64,000 nucleotides of DNA from Bacteroidota bacterium (GTDB taxonomy: Bacteria; Bacteroidota; Bacteroidia; Bacteroidales; Prolixibacteraceae). Numbering within the stretch: position 1 is the first letter of the stretch; every line of letters starts with the position of its first letter. Where the stretch lies: assembly GCA_024278975.1 (NCBI GenBank), contig JAJRSD010000076.1:42476-106475 (forward strand), given 5' to 3'. The notes under the pieces are model-generated. The model saw only the letters and a program-made list of their open reading frames with translations. It was not told the DNA's origin and searched no databases. Positions 1-8,531 of this stretch are shown one piece after another. The position numbers and the translations under genes were made by a program.

Positions 1-991
1 TTAAAAGTGTCGAGCTTAAAAATATGGGATAATCGGAAAGCAGTAATTCTTTACCCGAATACCACGCTGCAAATGGCACAAAAATAAAAATAAGGAAAGT
101 CCCAAGGTTTGGGAATGGGTACGCCAAGGGCATTAAAACATCGACTTCGGAAATGGCTTCGTTGGTAGCTCCTTTTTCTGTTTGTAGAATTTTTTTTATA
201 TCATCGATAAGTTGTGGGAAGACAACAATTATTTTACCTGTGGCAAAAATAGTGATCAGTGTCGAGTATGTAATTTTAAAAATTGTTTTGGGCGAGTAAG
301 GTGTGAAAATAGAGATAATATATGGCAGAACTACAAAAGTTACAATTACAACTGCCAAAACATAAATCAATAAATATCCCTGCAAGCGACTTAAATCAGA
401 CCAGCTTAATTTGCTAACTATTCCGGCTCCAATACTAAAAACACCAAGAGGAGTAATTTTTACCACCATTTTATTTACATGGTTCAATGCCGAGATTACC
501 ACATCTAATGGTTTGAGCAGAGTCTCTTTGTTGGGTAATTTCATTATACCCAGCCCAATAAAAATGCTAAAAAGTACAACCGCCGGAACTATATTATTAC
601 TCAACGATTCGAAAGGATTTGCAGGAATATAAAGTTTTACAAAATCGAATTGTGTAGACGCTTGAATAAAATCGCTACTGTAGAAACTTCCGCTGCCCCA
701 TTTGGGAAATGCAAAAGGCAAAGCAAACAGAAATATAAGTCCAACTCCCAATAGTAGTGCTAAAAAAAGTAGCCCGTATTTTATGAGTTTTCGCCCGGTG
801 TCTAACGATAAACGCCCGATATTGACAATTAGCGAAAACATTATATATGGGAGAACTGTCATTTGCAGTAACCCAATAAAAATATCACCAAGAATTGACA
901 TCCACGCAACATCTTCACCAAAAAGAATACCGAGTAAGATACCAGCAACAACACCGATTAGAACTTTTGTGGAAAGTGATAATTTTTTCAT
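1..991 (-). CDS. Dicarboxylate/amino acid:cation symporter (3' end cut by window)
   Basis: An open frame runs from an ATG at 991 to the window edge without a stop, giving about 330 residues; the C-terminus lies outside. It starts MKKLSLSTKVLIGVVAG and is highly hydrophobic with repeated membrane segments. The order of segments, including an NNIVPAVVLFSIFIGLGIM stretch, fits the DAACS (GltP/DctA/SLC1) family, which imports C4-dicarboxylates or acidic amino acids with Na+ or H+. The transport-domain C-terminal half that sets substrate choice is largely missing here, so the substrate cannot be called. A TATATTTG element at 1015-1008 fits the phylum's -7 box. It is divergent from the cation efflux gene at 1103. 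Confidence 0.85.
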   Translation of the reverse strand, partial: MKKLSLSTKVLIGVVAGILLGILFGEDVAWMSILGDIFIGLLQMTVLPYIMFSLIVNIGRLSLDTGRKLIKYGLLFLALLLGVGLIFLFALPFAFPKWGSGSFYSSDFIQASTQFDFVKLYIPANPFESLSNNIVPAVVLFSIFIGLGIMKLPNKETLLKPLDVVISALNHVNKMVVKITPLGVFSIGAGIVSKLSWSDLSRLQGYLLIYVLAVVIVTFVVLPYIISIFTPYSPKTIFKITYSTLITIFATGKIIVVFPQLIDDIKKILQTEKGATNEAISEVDVLMPLAYPFPNLGTFLIFIFVPFAAWYSGKELLLSDYPIFLSSTLL

Positions 992-1102
992 ACAATTATT
1001 TATGAATCAAATATAGAAATAGATTATTAAACATTTACTTTCTCAATCTGTTTTATTATTTTTATACAATTGTATTTCAAAGAGCAATTGGTATTAAACT
1101 TT

Positions 1103-1966
1103 ATGACCGACAGAAACAAATATATCGCCAGAGAAGGCTGGCTCTCAATTATCGGGAATGTTCTCCTGTTTATTCTGAAATATTGGGCAGGGATTGTAAC
1201 AGGTTCAATTGCATTAATTGCCGATGCCTGGCACACTCTTTCCGATTCAGTTTCGTCGGTAATAGTTTTAATAGGTGGTAAAATCTCGAACAAACCAGCC
1301 GACGAAGAACATCCTTTCGGACATGGGAGAGCAGAACATATTGCAGCAATTATTATTGGTGTTTTACTGGCAATAGTTGCATTCGATTTTGTTTTGAGTT
1401 CAATAGAAAAATTTGGTATCCACGAAAAAACAGTTTTTGGAACTATTGCCTGGGTAGTTACGATACTCTCTATCTTAATAAAAGAGGGGATGGCGCAATA
1501 TGCATTTTGGGCAGCAAAAAAAGCCAACTCATCAATTTTAAAAGCCGATGGTTGGCATCACCGAACCGATGCACTTTCGTCGGTTGTTATTTTAATTGGT
1601 ATTGCCGTTGGTAAATATTTTTGGTGGACAGATGCCGTGCTGGGATTTATTGTGGCAATTATGATTGGTTATGCCAGTTTCGAAATTCTTTCGAAAGATA
1701 TAAAATCGTTGCTGGGCGAGCGACCGTCTGACGAACTTTTAATTTCAATTCGTGAAACAGCACAAAAAGCGTGTAACACACCACTTCATCTACACCATAT
1801 TCATCTTCATAATTATGGCAACCACACCGAAATGAGTTGCCATATAAAACTTCCACCGGAAATGAAATTAGTTGAAGCCCACGAAATTTGCTCTAAAATT
1901 GAACAAGCAATAAAGAATGAATTTGGTTATATTTCCACTGTTCATCCTGAACCAATTAATTGGTAA
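1103..1966 (+). CDS. Cation diffusion facilitator (CDF) metal efflux protein
   Basis: A cytoplasmic-membrane CDF antiporter of about 287 residues that exports divalent metals (Zn2+, Fe2+, Co2+ or Mn2+) against protons. Visible family marks are the first metal-site helix DAWHTLSDS, the loop HPFGHGRAEH, and the second metal-site helix DGWHHRTDALSS, followed by a His-rich cytoplasmic C-terminal domain (HLHHIHLHNYG, then HTEMSCHIKL). The HxxxD-type pairs (H..D in both helices) favour Zn2+, but this is inference. I chose the ATG at 1103 (MTDRNKYIAREG) rather than the in-frame ATG at 1070, because the upstream extension is poorly family-like. It is convergent with the DUF1080 gene, only 11 bp apart. 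Confidence 0.9.
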   Translation: MTDRNKYIAREGWLSIIGNVLLFILKYWAGIVTGSIALIADAWHTLSDSVSSVIVLIGGKISNKPADEEHPFGHGRAEHIAAIIIGVLLAIVAFDFVLSSIEKFGIHEKTVFGTIAWVVTILSILIKEGMAQYAFWAAKKANSSILKADGWHHRTDALSSVVILIGIAVGKYFWWTDAVLGFIVAIMIGYASFEILSKDIKSLLGERPSDELLISIRETAQKACNTPLHLHHIHLHNYGNHTEMSCHIKLPPEMKLVEAHEICSKIEQAIKNEFGYISTVHPEPINW

Positions 1967-1977
1967 ACTCAGTAAAA

Positions 1978-2676
1978 CTATGGTAATATAATAACTTTAA
2001 TATTTCTAAATTGAATTTCGGCACCTTCAGATTCGAGACAGATGTACCCGGTTTTTTGCGACGATTTGCTAATTCCGTTTACAAACTTCCCGTTCACCGA
2101 AAGTTTAATTGTTCCATCAACACAAACCACATCGTAAGTGTTCCATTCACCTTTCCCTTTGCAACGGTTCTCTATCGATTTACTTCTCGTTCCACGTGGG
2201 TTGTCAGGAATAATTTCGACACCACCAACACCAAAAACTTCGCCATGAACATAAGCAATTGGCGGTTTTACACCATCTTTAATGTGTTGATTTACCCAGT
2301 CTAATTCGAGCATTTGAACTTCAACTCCATTTGGCAGACGATTTTTACCCGGCTCGGCATTACTCCACACAAAAGTACCTGAATTACCGCCGGCTTCCAT
2401 GTGTCTCCACTCGATGTGCATCACAAAGTTTTCATATTTTTTTTCTGAGCGAATTACACCTATTGGATGACCGGAACATATTAACTCGTCACCTTTTATT
2501 TTCCATGTATCAGGCTCTGTATTCACCTGAATCCACTGTATTGATTCGCCTTTTACCTTTTTCCCAAAGTTCACTTTATCAAGACCAACCTCTTTGCCAA
2601 ATTTAAATAATGGTTGTTGGGCAAATGTAATTACAGTGCTGAGAATTAAGAACAGAGAAAAACTTATAGCTTTCAT
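1978..2676 (-). CDS. Exported DUF1080 (3-keto-disaccharide hydrolase-like) protein
   Basis: A 232-residue protein with a clear Sec signal peptide ([20 protein letters not shown]) followed by a single jelly-roll DUF1080 domain. Family marks include [39 protein letters not shown] and the C-terminal [22 protein letters not shown]1080 proteins have been shown in Bacteroides to act on 3-keto-glycosides. It is the second gene of a two-gene unit: the upstream oxidoreductase ends 25 bp before its start. The pairing suggests that both act on the same 3-keto sugar outside the cytoplasm. The exact substrate is unknown; a purely lectin-like role is the alternative. Confidence 0.85.
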   Translation of the reverse strand: MKAISFSLFLILSTVITFAQQPLFKFGKEVGLDKVNFGKKVKGESIQWIQVNTEPDTWKIKGDELICSGHPIGVIRSEKKYENFVMHIEWRHMEAGGNSGTFVWSNAEPGKNRLPNGVEVQMLELDWVNQHIKDGVKPPIAYVHGEVFGVGGVEIIPDNPRGTRSKSIENRCKGKGEWNTYDVVCVDGTIKLSVNGKFVNGISKSSQKTGYICLESEGAEIQFRNIKVIILP

Positions 2677-2701
2677 TTTTTATAATTTATAATTATCAGA
2701 A

Positions 2702-4042
2702 TTAAAGTGCTTTATTATTAGTTCCCGGTCGTGGATACTCTTCCGGAATTCCGGGAACTGGACCAAATGCATACGTTTTTGGACCAAGATATAAATCTGA
2801 ATTTAGCATCTCTTCCCATGTAACATCTTTTCCGGTGTATGCTGCAATTCTTCCCATAATAGTTGTTAGAGTTGAATTTATCTGAGCTTCTGCATCATTA
2901 ACCGGCTTGCCTGTTCTAATTCCGGTTACCAAATTAATATGTTCCTGAACATACGGATTAGTTACTTTCCATTCAGATTTGGTGTCGCCCTCTTCGGGAT
3001 GAGGATATTTCCAAATTTCGTTTCCCTGAAGATCATAGATTTTACCGGCAGCATCGGCATAACCTTTTGTTCCATTTATTTGCTGTACTTTCTGATTTGT
3101 ACATCCGTTAATTTGACGTGCAGCACAATGTGTCCGCATCCCATTTTCATATACATATTCGATACTAAAAAAATCGAACTGATCGCCACTAACGCGCCTG
3201 TGTCTGCCACCCCAGCCAATTGCTTTTACCGGATTCTGATTCATGTGCCAGCTCATTACATCAATTTCGTGAATAAACTGCTCTGTAATATGGTCTCCCG
3301 AAAGCCAGTTGAAATTCACCCAGTTACGGAGCATGTATTCCATATCCGTCCATTCGGGCTTCCGGTTTCTATACCATAAAGCTCCTCCGTTTCGAATAAT
3401 ATTTGCCCCCACAATTTCGCCAATTTCGCCATTTGCAACCCGCCTGTGTGTTTCCATATAATCTTTCTGAACCCTTCGGATTGTACCACTTACCATACAT
3501 AAACCAAGAGATTCTGCTTTTTTTGCTGATCCCCGAACTGAACGTGCACCAACCGGATCAACAGCAATAGGTTTCTCCATGAAAATATGTTTACGGGCAT
3601 TTACTGCCGCTTCAATATGCGCCGCACGAAAATGTGGTGGAGTTACAAGCAGAACCAGATCCACACCCGAATCGATAACTTTCTGATAACTGTCGAAGCC
3701 AACAAAGCATTTTTCGTCGGCAATTTCAACACCTTTTTCCTCTTTTAGCTTTGCTCGGCAGTTATCAATTTTATCTTGAAAAACATCGCCCAATGCTACA
3801 ATTTCAAGGTTTGGCCCGGCATCGAGGAAATTCACCGCAGCACCTGTTCCACGCCCTCCACAACCGATTAATCCGGCTTTTATAACTTTTCCATCAGGAG
3901 CCTGATCAAGTAATTCAGGAAGTTTAATCTCTTCTTTGGTTGATTCTGAACTGGAACACGCAGTTATAATTGCGGCTGCTCCGAGTGTTCCCACAGTTGC
4001 TTTGGTAATAAAACTACGACGGTTTAGATCTTCATTTTTCAT
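2702..4042 (-). CDS. Gfo/Idh/MocA-family oxidoreductase with twin-arginine signal
   Basis: A 446-residue NAD(P)-dependent oxidoreductase. The N-terminus has a Tat-type motif (LNRRSFITKATVG) and a hydrophobic stretch ending in a lipobox-like ITAC, so it is probably exported folded with its cofactor and perhaps lipid-anchored. The Rossmann fold follows with GLIGCGGRGTGAA, then EKPIAVDPVGARS, where the Lys is the usual catalytic-loop residue of the family. The C-terminal half is the alpha/beta substrate domain with HEIDVMSWHM. Exported members act on glycosides, often producing 3-keto sugars. It is first in an operon with the DUF1080 gene, a known partnership in Bacteroides 3-keto-glycoside cleavage. 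The substrate is not deducible. Confidence 0.88.
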   Translation of the reverse strand: MKNEDLNRRSFITKATVGTLGAAAIITACSSSESTKEEIKLPELLDQAPDGKVIKAGLIGCGGRGTGAAVNFLDAGPNLEIVALGDVFQDKIDNCRAKLKEEKGVEIADEKCFVGFDSYQKVIDSGVDLVLLVTPPHFRAAHIEAAVNARKHIFMEKPIAVDPVGARSVRGSAKKAESLGLCMVSGTIRRVQKDYMETHRRVANGEIGEIVGANIIRNGGALWYRNRKPEWTDMEYMLRNWVNFNWLSGDHITEQFIHEIDVMSWHMNQNPVKAIGWGGRHRRVSGDQFDFFSIEYVYENGMRTHCAARQINGCTNQKVQQINGTKGYADAAGKIYDLQGNEIWKYPHPEEGDTKSEWKVTNPYVQEHINLVTGIRTGKPVNDAEAQINSTLTTIMGRIAAYTGKDVTWEEMLNSDLYLGPKTYAFGPVPGIPEEYPRPGTNNKAL

Positions 4043-4170
4043 GTTTTATGATTTAGATAAATGATTTTAGAACTTGCTAAATTAAAAAAAGATCTTCAAC
4101 AAAAAACGGTATCTCAATTAATTTACTTTTCGCAGATGTAAACTACTGTCTGTCAGATAGATTAAAATCG

Positions 4171-4219
4171 AAGATTCTATCTTTTGCTACTGAATATTGA
4201 AAGATGGAATCTTTTTTTT
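4171..4219 (+). terminator. Intrinsic terminator on the plus strand with no plus-strand gene
   Basis: A 14-bp stem (AAGATTCTATCTTT paired with AAAGATGGAATCTT, one G:U) with a 15-nt loop is followed by eight T's on the plus strand. It lies in the 241-bp gap between two minus-strand genes, so no annotated gene uses it. Read on the minus strand it has no T tract. Confidence 0.55.
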
Positions 4220-4221
4220 AC

Positions 4222-4255
4222 AAAAAAAAGCCGTCCTCTTTTCAGAGAACGGCTT
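4222..4255 (-). terminator. Intrinsic terminator of the ppiD transcript
   Basis: On the minus strand, AAGCCGTTCTCT and AGAGGACGGCTT form a 12-bp stem (one mismatch) around a GAAA loop, followed by a T tract. It starts 29 bp after the ppiD stop codon and closes the minus-strand unit. Confidence 0.8.
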
Positions 4256-4283
4256 CTAAATATTATAGAATAAATATTTTTTA

Positions 4284-6407
4284 CTAATAAAACTTAGATC
4301 TTTTGTCTACAATTTCTACCGATTTTCGGTGTGCTTCAAAAGCCTGTGAACTTGCACGCGAGTTAAAGCTTTGAGCTAAACGTAATTGCTCGTTTGCAAT
4401 ATCTTCCTGAGTGCCTTCGTCAATAGAAGTAACCTTTACAATATAAACTCCATTCATTCCGGTAACTGGTTTCGAAATCTGATCGACATTTAACGATACA
4501 ACAGTTCCGATAACAGTAGGTTCTAATCCTAAACCGGGAATTGAATAAGTATTAAAACTGATATTAGCAGCATTTTTTACGGTCGATTTTAATTCGGCTG
4601 CAACGAGCGATAAATCAGTTTTACCGGTTAGTGCAGTATTTGCTTCTTCAACTAAATACTCTGCCTTTTTCTCTTTAATTACTCCTAATTCTACTCTGGC
4701 TCTTACATCATCGAAAACTGCAATACCTTCTTCTGTAACTTTGGTAAGGATTGCAATAACGAAGTTGTCGCCCAGTTCGAAAATTGGTGATTCCTGAGAG
4801 TTGATAATTACATCGCCTTCGTCTGCTTTATATGCTGCTCTAATTAATGTTCTTGCATTCTCTAAGCCAGCAATCTGGCGGTCGTTTTCGCGTACAGAAA
4901 CCACTCTTTTACTTAATTTCTGTTCTGCTACTGCTGCTTCAAATTCTTCAATTGTTGTATTTTCTCCGGCAAATTTACTTGCCTGTGCATAAGTATCTTG
5001 AATTGTTTTGGTACTTGACTCAACATTACGGGTTAAGTATGCAATTTGTACTTGTTTGGTTTCAATACCACGTTTTGTAGTTTGAATAATGTGAATTCCG
5101 AATTGCGATGCCACTACTGTAACTTCGTTTTTCTTATTATTAAAAGCAGCTTCTTCAAAAGGTTTTACCATTTGGCCACGTTTAAACCAACCTAAATCGC
5201 CACCATTAATTGCTGAACCCTTGTCGGTTGAATATTTTGTAGCGAGTGTTGCAAAATTACTTCCATTTTCAATTGCAGTTTTTAAACTATCTGCCAATGC
5301 TTGCACTGCAACAACTTCTTCCTGAGTATTTACTTTTAATAAAATATGTCTCGCTTCAACTGAATCAGGCATCATTTCAATGGCATGAACTTTTGCCAGT
5401 GTATAGATATTATTTTCAAAATAAGGTCCAAAAACATCATTTACTTTGGCATTTTCATCGAATACCCAAGTCCCAATATTTTGTGGTAGATTATCTTTTT
5501 TACTCCAGTTTGCAACAAAACTTTTATCCGAATTTGAATTAACAAATTGAATATTGTCGGTTGCAGTTCCAAAATCAGCTTTAATATCAGTAATCCAGTT
5601 TTTAGCATCTTCGAAATCTCTTGCCGATGGTTTTACCTGATATGTAATGTATTCAATCTTACGTAATTTCTCTTGTTTGTAATCACTTTGATGTGTGTCG
5701 AAATAAGCTTTTAAATCGCTCTCGGTTACAGTAACTACACTATCGGCAACCGAGTTGAAGTTTAAAGCAACATAATCGAAGTTTACTTTTTTACTTTTAG
5801 CAATTACACTTTTTTGAGCTTCTTCGCCTGTAACGTACAAACCTTTTCCAACCATATTTGAATACTTTGTCTGTGCACGTTCGATAACAATTTGTTTCTC
5901 GAGGTACAACCAGTAATCGCGTTGTTCGGGTGCTACTCCTGTTTCTAAACTTTTCAGAAAACGGATAACTGCTCCACGATCTACTTGTCCCGTATTTGGG
6001 TTGCGGAATAGTTGTTGAATAATTGGATGCAGGTTTGCACCTTGAATCATATCGAAAAGTTCGTCAGAACTAATTTCAATTCCCAATTCGTCGTACACAT
6101 CACCCATCACAATTTTCCGAATAAAACTTTGCCAAGCTTGTTCTCTTACTTGTACCCAACTATTTTCATCGAGTTGAGTTTGCTGGGTGTTTTGCTTATA
6201 GATTTCACCCAGCTCTTCTAATTTCTTTTGAAAATCGGGATATTGAATAGACTCTCCATCTATTTCTCCCACTTCCATTTGGTTTTTTTGAAACATTGAC
6301 GAACCACTTTTTAGCATGTCGCCAAGTACAAATGCAGCCAACGAAATACCGATTACAATTGCGACCAGTAATCCTGCTTTTGTTCTAATTTTTTCTAACG
6401 TTGCCAT
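4284..6407 (-). CDS. ppiD: Membrane-anchored peptidyl-prolyl isomerase, SurA/PpiD type
   Basis: A 707-residue periplasmic folding chaperone anchored by one N-terminal membrane helix (LLVAIVIGISLAAFVLGDML). A SurA_N-like chaperone region follows, then a parvulin (PPIC) domain around residues 345-450 with ARHILLKV, GGDLGWFKRGQMVKPFEEAAF and FGIHIIQTTKRG, and a long C-terminal helical region that may hold a second, degenerate parvulin unit. Length and layout match Bacteroidota PpiD proteins. It assists folding of exported and outer-membrane proteins. It lies downstream of a CNNM/CBS gene and the LPS-export gene lptC, an envelope-biogenesis context. TACCTTCG at 6463-6456 is a possible -7 box of its own promoter. 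Confidence 0.9.
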   Translation of the reverse strand: MATLEKIRTKAGLLVAIVIGISLAAFVLGDMLKSGSSMFQKNQMEVGEIDGESIQYPDFQKKLEELGEIYKQNTQQTQLDENSWVQVREQAWQSFIRKIVMGDVYDELGIEISSDELFDMIQGANLHPIIQQLFRNPNTGQVDRGAVIRFLKSLETGVAPEQRDYWLYLEKQIVIERAQTKYSNMVGKGLYVTGEEAQKSVIAKSKKVNFDYVALNFNSVADSVVTVTESDLKAYFDTHQSDYKQEKLRKIEYITYQVKPSARDFEDAKNWITDIKADFGTATDNIQFVNSNSDKSFVANWSKKDNLPQNIGTWVFDENAKVNDVFGPYFENNIYTLAKVHAIEMMPDSVEARHILLKVNTQEEVVAVQALADSLKTAIENGSNFATLATKYSTDKGSAINGGDLGWFKRGQMVKPFEEAAFNNKKNEVTVVASQFGIHIIQTTKRGIETKQVQIAYLTRNVESSTKTIQDTYAQASKFAGENTTIEEFEAAVAEQKLSKRVVSVRENDRQIAGLENARTLIRAAYKADEGDVIINSQESPIFELGDNFVIAILTKVTEEGIAVFDDVRARVELGVIKEKKAEYLVEEANTALTGKTDLSLVAAELKSTVKNAANISFNTYSIPGLGLEPTVIGTVVSLNVDQISKPVTGMNGVYIVKVTSIDEGTQEDIANEQLRLAQSFNSRASSQAFEAHRKSVEIVDKRSKFY

Positions 6408-6572
6408 TGATAAACAGTTATTTTAATGCAAATTTTACTTAAAAATTTCGAGCTACGAAGGTAACAATTTTAACTATTTTCCGTAGTAATTTGCTATTTT
6501 TTTAACAGTCCTTTAGTAGTTGACTTAACTTGTTGATAATAAGAAATATATTAGTTTGTAAAACAGAGGTGT

Positions 6573-7835
6573 TTACTGCTCTTGAAGGGTGATTTTTACC
6601 AATTCGATTTTTGTGTTGGTTGCTTTTAGTATTTTGAAATGAAATTTCCCGGTTTTTATTACTGAATTGATTTTTGGAATGCTTTCGTGATAATATAATA
6701 TCAGACCGGCAAGAGTTTCGAACTCTTCTGTTTCGGGTAAGTCTAAAAAATACTTTTCGTTTAAAAAATCAATCTCCGAACGCCCCGAAAAAATAAATTC
6801 AGTATCGCTAATTTTCTTCTCGATTATTTCGCGGGTATCGTGTTCGTCTTCAATTTCTCCAAATATTTCTTCCAAAATATCTTCGCTGGTAACCATTCCC
6901 GAAGTTCCTCCAAACTCATCTACTACAATTGCAATGCTACGGTGTTCTTGAATAAATGTGCTTAACAATTTATTTGCCGGCATGGTTTCGGGTACAATTA
7001 AAACATTTGTGAGATGTGGTTTTATGGTTTCGGGGTTTTGGAATATCACCGATGAATGAATATAACCAATAATATTATCGATATTTTCATTGTAAAAAAG
7101 AATACGGGAATAACCAGTTTCAATAAATCTCTGGCGAAGTTCGGTAACCGAAGAGTCAATATCTAACATCTCTATTTCGGTGCGGGGAATCATAATTTCC
7201 CTGAGTTTTACTTTCGAAAAATCGAGTGCATTTTTAAACAGCTTTATCTCGGTTTCGACATTTATTTTTTTCTCTTGTCCGGAATCTGTTTCGTTTACAA
7301 ATTCATCTAAATCTATTCTGCTAAAAACAGGATTTTTATTATTTGATTTAATATCGGTTTTCAAAACTACCTTTAATAATAAATTGGTAATTGCAATTGC
7401 AAACCGGGTAATTGGGTAGAATACTATATAAAAAAATGCCAACGGAATTGAGAAAATCTTCAGTAAGATATTGGGGAAAATACGGAATAATGTTTTGGGA
7501 AGGAACTCGGCAAAAATTAAAATAATTAGCGTAGAAACAATGGTTTGCAACAATAGAATTATTAATTCTGATTGAATAAAGGTGTGGAGGACTGGTTCTA
7601 AAAGAGCAGCAAAAGCAATTCCATAAATTACAAGGGCAATATTATTTCCCACCAACATTGTGGCAATATAATTTCCGGCATTGCCAGTAACAAGTTTTAA
7701 TATTTTTGAGTTAAATGGTTCCGATTGTTTGTCTAATTCTAATCGTAATTTATTTGCCGAAACAAAGGCAATCTCCATTCCTGAGAAGAATGCTGAAAGT
7801 AGAATTGTAACTAAAATAATAATTAACAAGTTCAT
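6573..7835 (-). CDS. CNNM/CBS-domain (hemolysin-family, GldE/CorC-like) membrane protein
   Basis: A 420-residue inner-membrane protein. The N-terminal CNNM (DUF21) domain has four membrane segments (start MNLLIIILVTILLSAFFSGM, then GNNIALVIYGIAFAALL). A CBS pair follows (REIMIPRTEIEMLDI through ILEEIFGEIEDEHD), then a C-terminal CorC_HlyC domain with PETEEFETLAGLILYY. Relatives are linked to Mg2+/Co2+ efflux, and in gliding Bacteroidota a member is called GldE; no other gliding genes are in the window, so that name is not used. The gene starts 9 bp after lptC ends, so they are probably co-transcribed. The old label 'hemolysin' should not be taken as toxin activity. Confidence 0.87.
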   Translation of the reverse strand: MNLLIIILVTILLSAFFSGMEIAFVSANKLRLELDKQSEPFNSKILKLVTGNAGNYIATMLVGNNIALVIYGIAFAALLEPVLHTFIQSELIILLLQTIVSTLIILIFAEFLPKTLFRIFPNILLKIFSIPLAFFYIVFYPITRFAIAITNLLLKVVLKTDIKSNNKNPVFSRIDLDEFVNETDSGQEKKINVETEIKLFKNALDFSKVKLREIMIPRTEIEMLDIDSSVTELRQRFIETGYSRILFYNENIDNIIGYIHSSVIFQNPETIKPHLTNVLIVPETMPANKLLSTFIQEHRSIAIVVDEFGGTSGMVTSEDILEEIFGEIEDEHDTREIIEKKISDTEFIFSGRSEIDFLNEKYFLDLPETEEFETLAGLILYYHESIPKINSVIKTGKFHFKILKATNTKIELVKITLQEQ

Positions 7836-7844
7836 GCAAGGCTA

Positions 7845-8531
7845 TTATTTTTTTAATTGAAGCGGGCGATTAAACGGTTTTTCTCTATTTGATGAAGATT
7901 TGGATTCAACTTTTTTTGGTGCATTAGATCTTCTTTTTTGTTTGTCGTCAACTGTAACATAAATATCGCCTTTCAAATCTTTAATCCTATAATTTTTAAA
8001 AGATGCATCGGAAGTAAATCCAATACCCGTAATAATTTGGTTGGGGCGAATGAACTTTACAAACTCGTTGGTATAAATCTTTTCATCTCTTTCTTCCCAA
8101 ATCAGATGTTCGGTTAATAATGTATCGCCGTGTTCGTTTGTGGCTACAACATTATTTTTTGCTTCCCATCTTTGTTCTTTTATAAACTGTTTGGCATAAT
8201 CGGCTGTCAAACTCGACACAGTTTTTCCGGATGCATCAAACTGTGTTATTTTTACCCCCTCCGGGAATTCGAGAAATGCCTTCCCTTCGTTTTCGAACCG
8301 GAGTAATTTGGGTGTTTTTAAGGTGTATCTAATTTGCCCCGAATCGGTAAATATTGTCTCAAAATTCTGAGCTTCAATTGTTGGCAGGTTATCGGTAGAG
8401 GCAAATGCTTGAATTTCTTCTATATCGTTTTCGCAGCTATATAAAAGTATTGCAGCCCCTATAACAAGAGCTGCAATAATAATATTTTTAATATGTCGAT
8501 AGATATTAAAATCTAACTTTTGTAGTTTCAT
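7845..8531 (-). CDS. lptC: LPS export protein LptC
   Basis: A 228-residue protein with one N-terminal membrane segment ending in a Cys (VIGAAILLYSC) and an LptC/OstA beta-jellyroll: GQIRYTLKTPKLLRFE, then LTADYAKQFIKEQRWEAKNNV, then TEHLIWEERDEKIYTNEFV. LptC is the periplasmic bridge passing lipopolysaccharide from the LptBFG transporter to LptA. The C-terminal tail is basic and low in complexity, an extension seen in some members. Its start lies inside the preceding TPR gene (26-bp overlap), which indicates translational coupling. It sits in the conserved-looking run coaX-barrel-TPR-lptC-CNNM-ppiD. Confidence 0.88.
   Translation of the reverse strand: MKLQKLDFNIYRHIKNIIIAALVIGAAILLYSCENDIEEIQAFASTDNLPTIEAQNFETIFTDSGQIRYTLKTPKLLRFENEGKAFLEFPEGVKITQFDASGKTVSSLTADYAKQFIKEQRWEAKNNVVATNEHGDTLLTEHLIWEERDEKIYTNEFVKFIRPNQIITGIGFTSDASFKNYRIKDLKGDIYVTVDDKQKRRSNAPKKVESKSSSNREKPFNRPLQLKK

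Noticed and set aside
411..1016. Two plus-strand open frames (411-632 and 702-1016)
   Set aside because: They lie opposite the dicarboxylate symporter frame, which gives a clear membrane-protein sequence; the plus-strand products look like no family.
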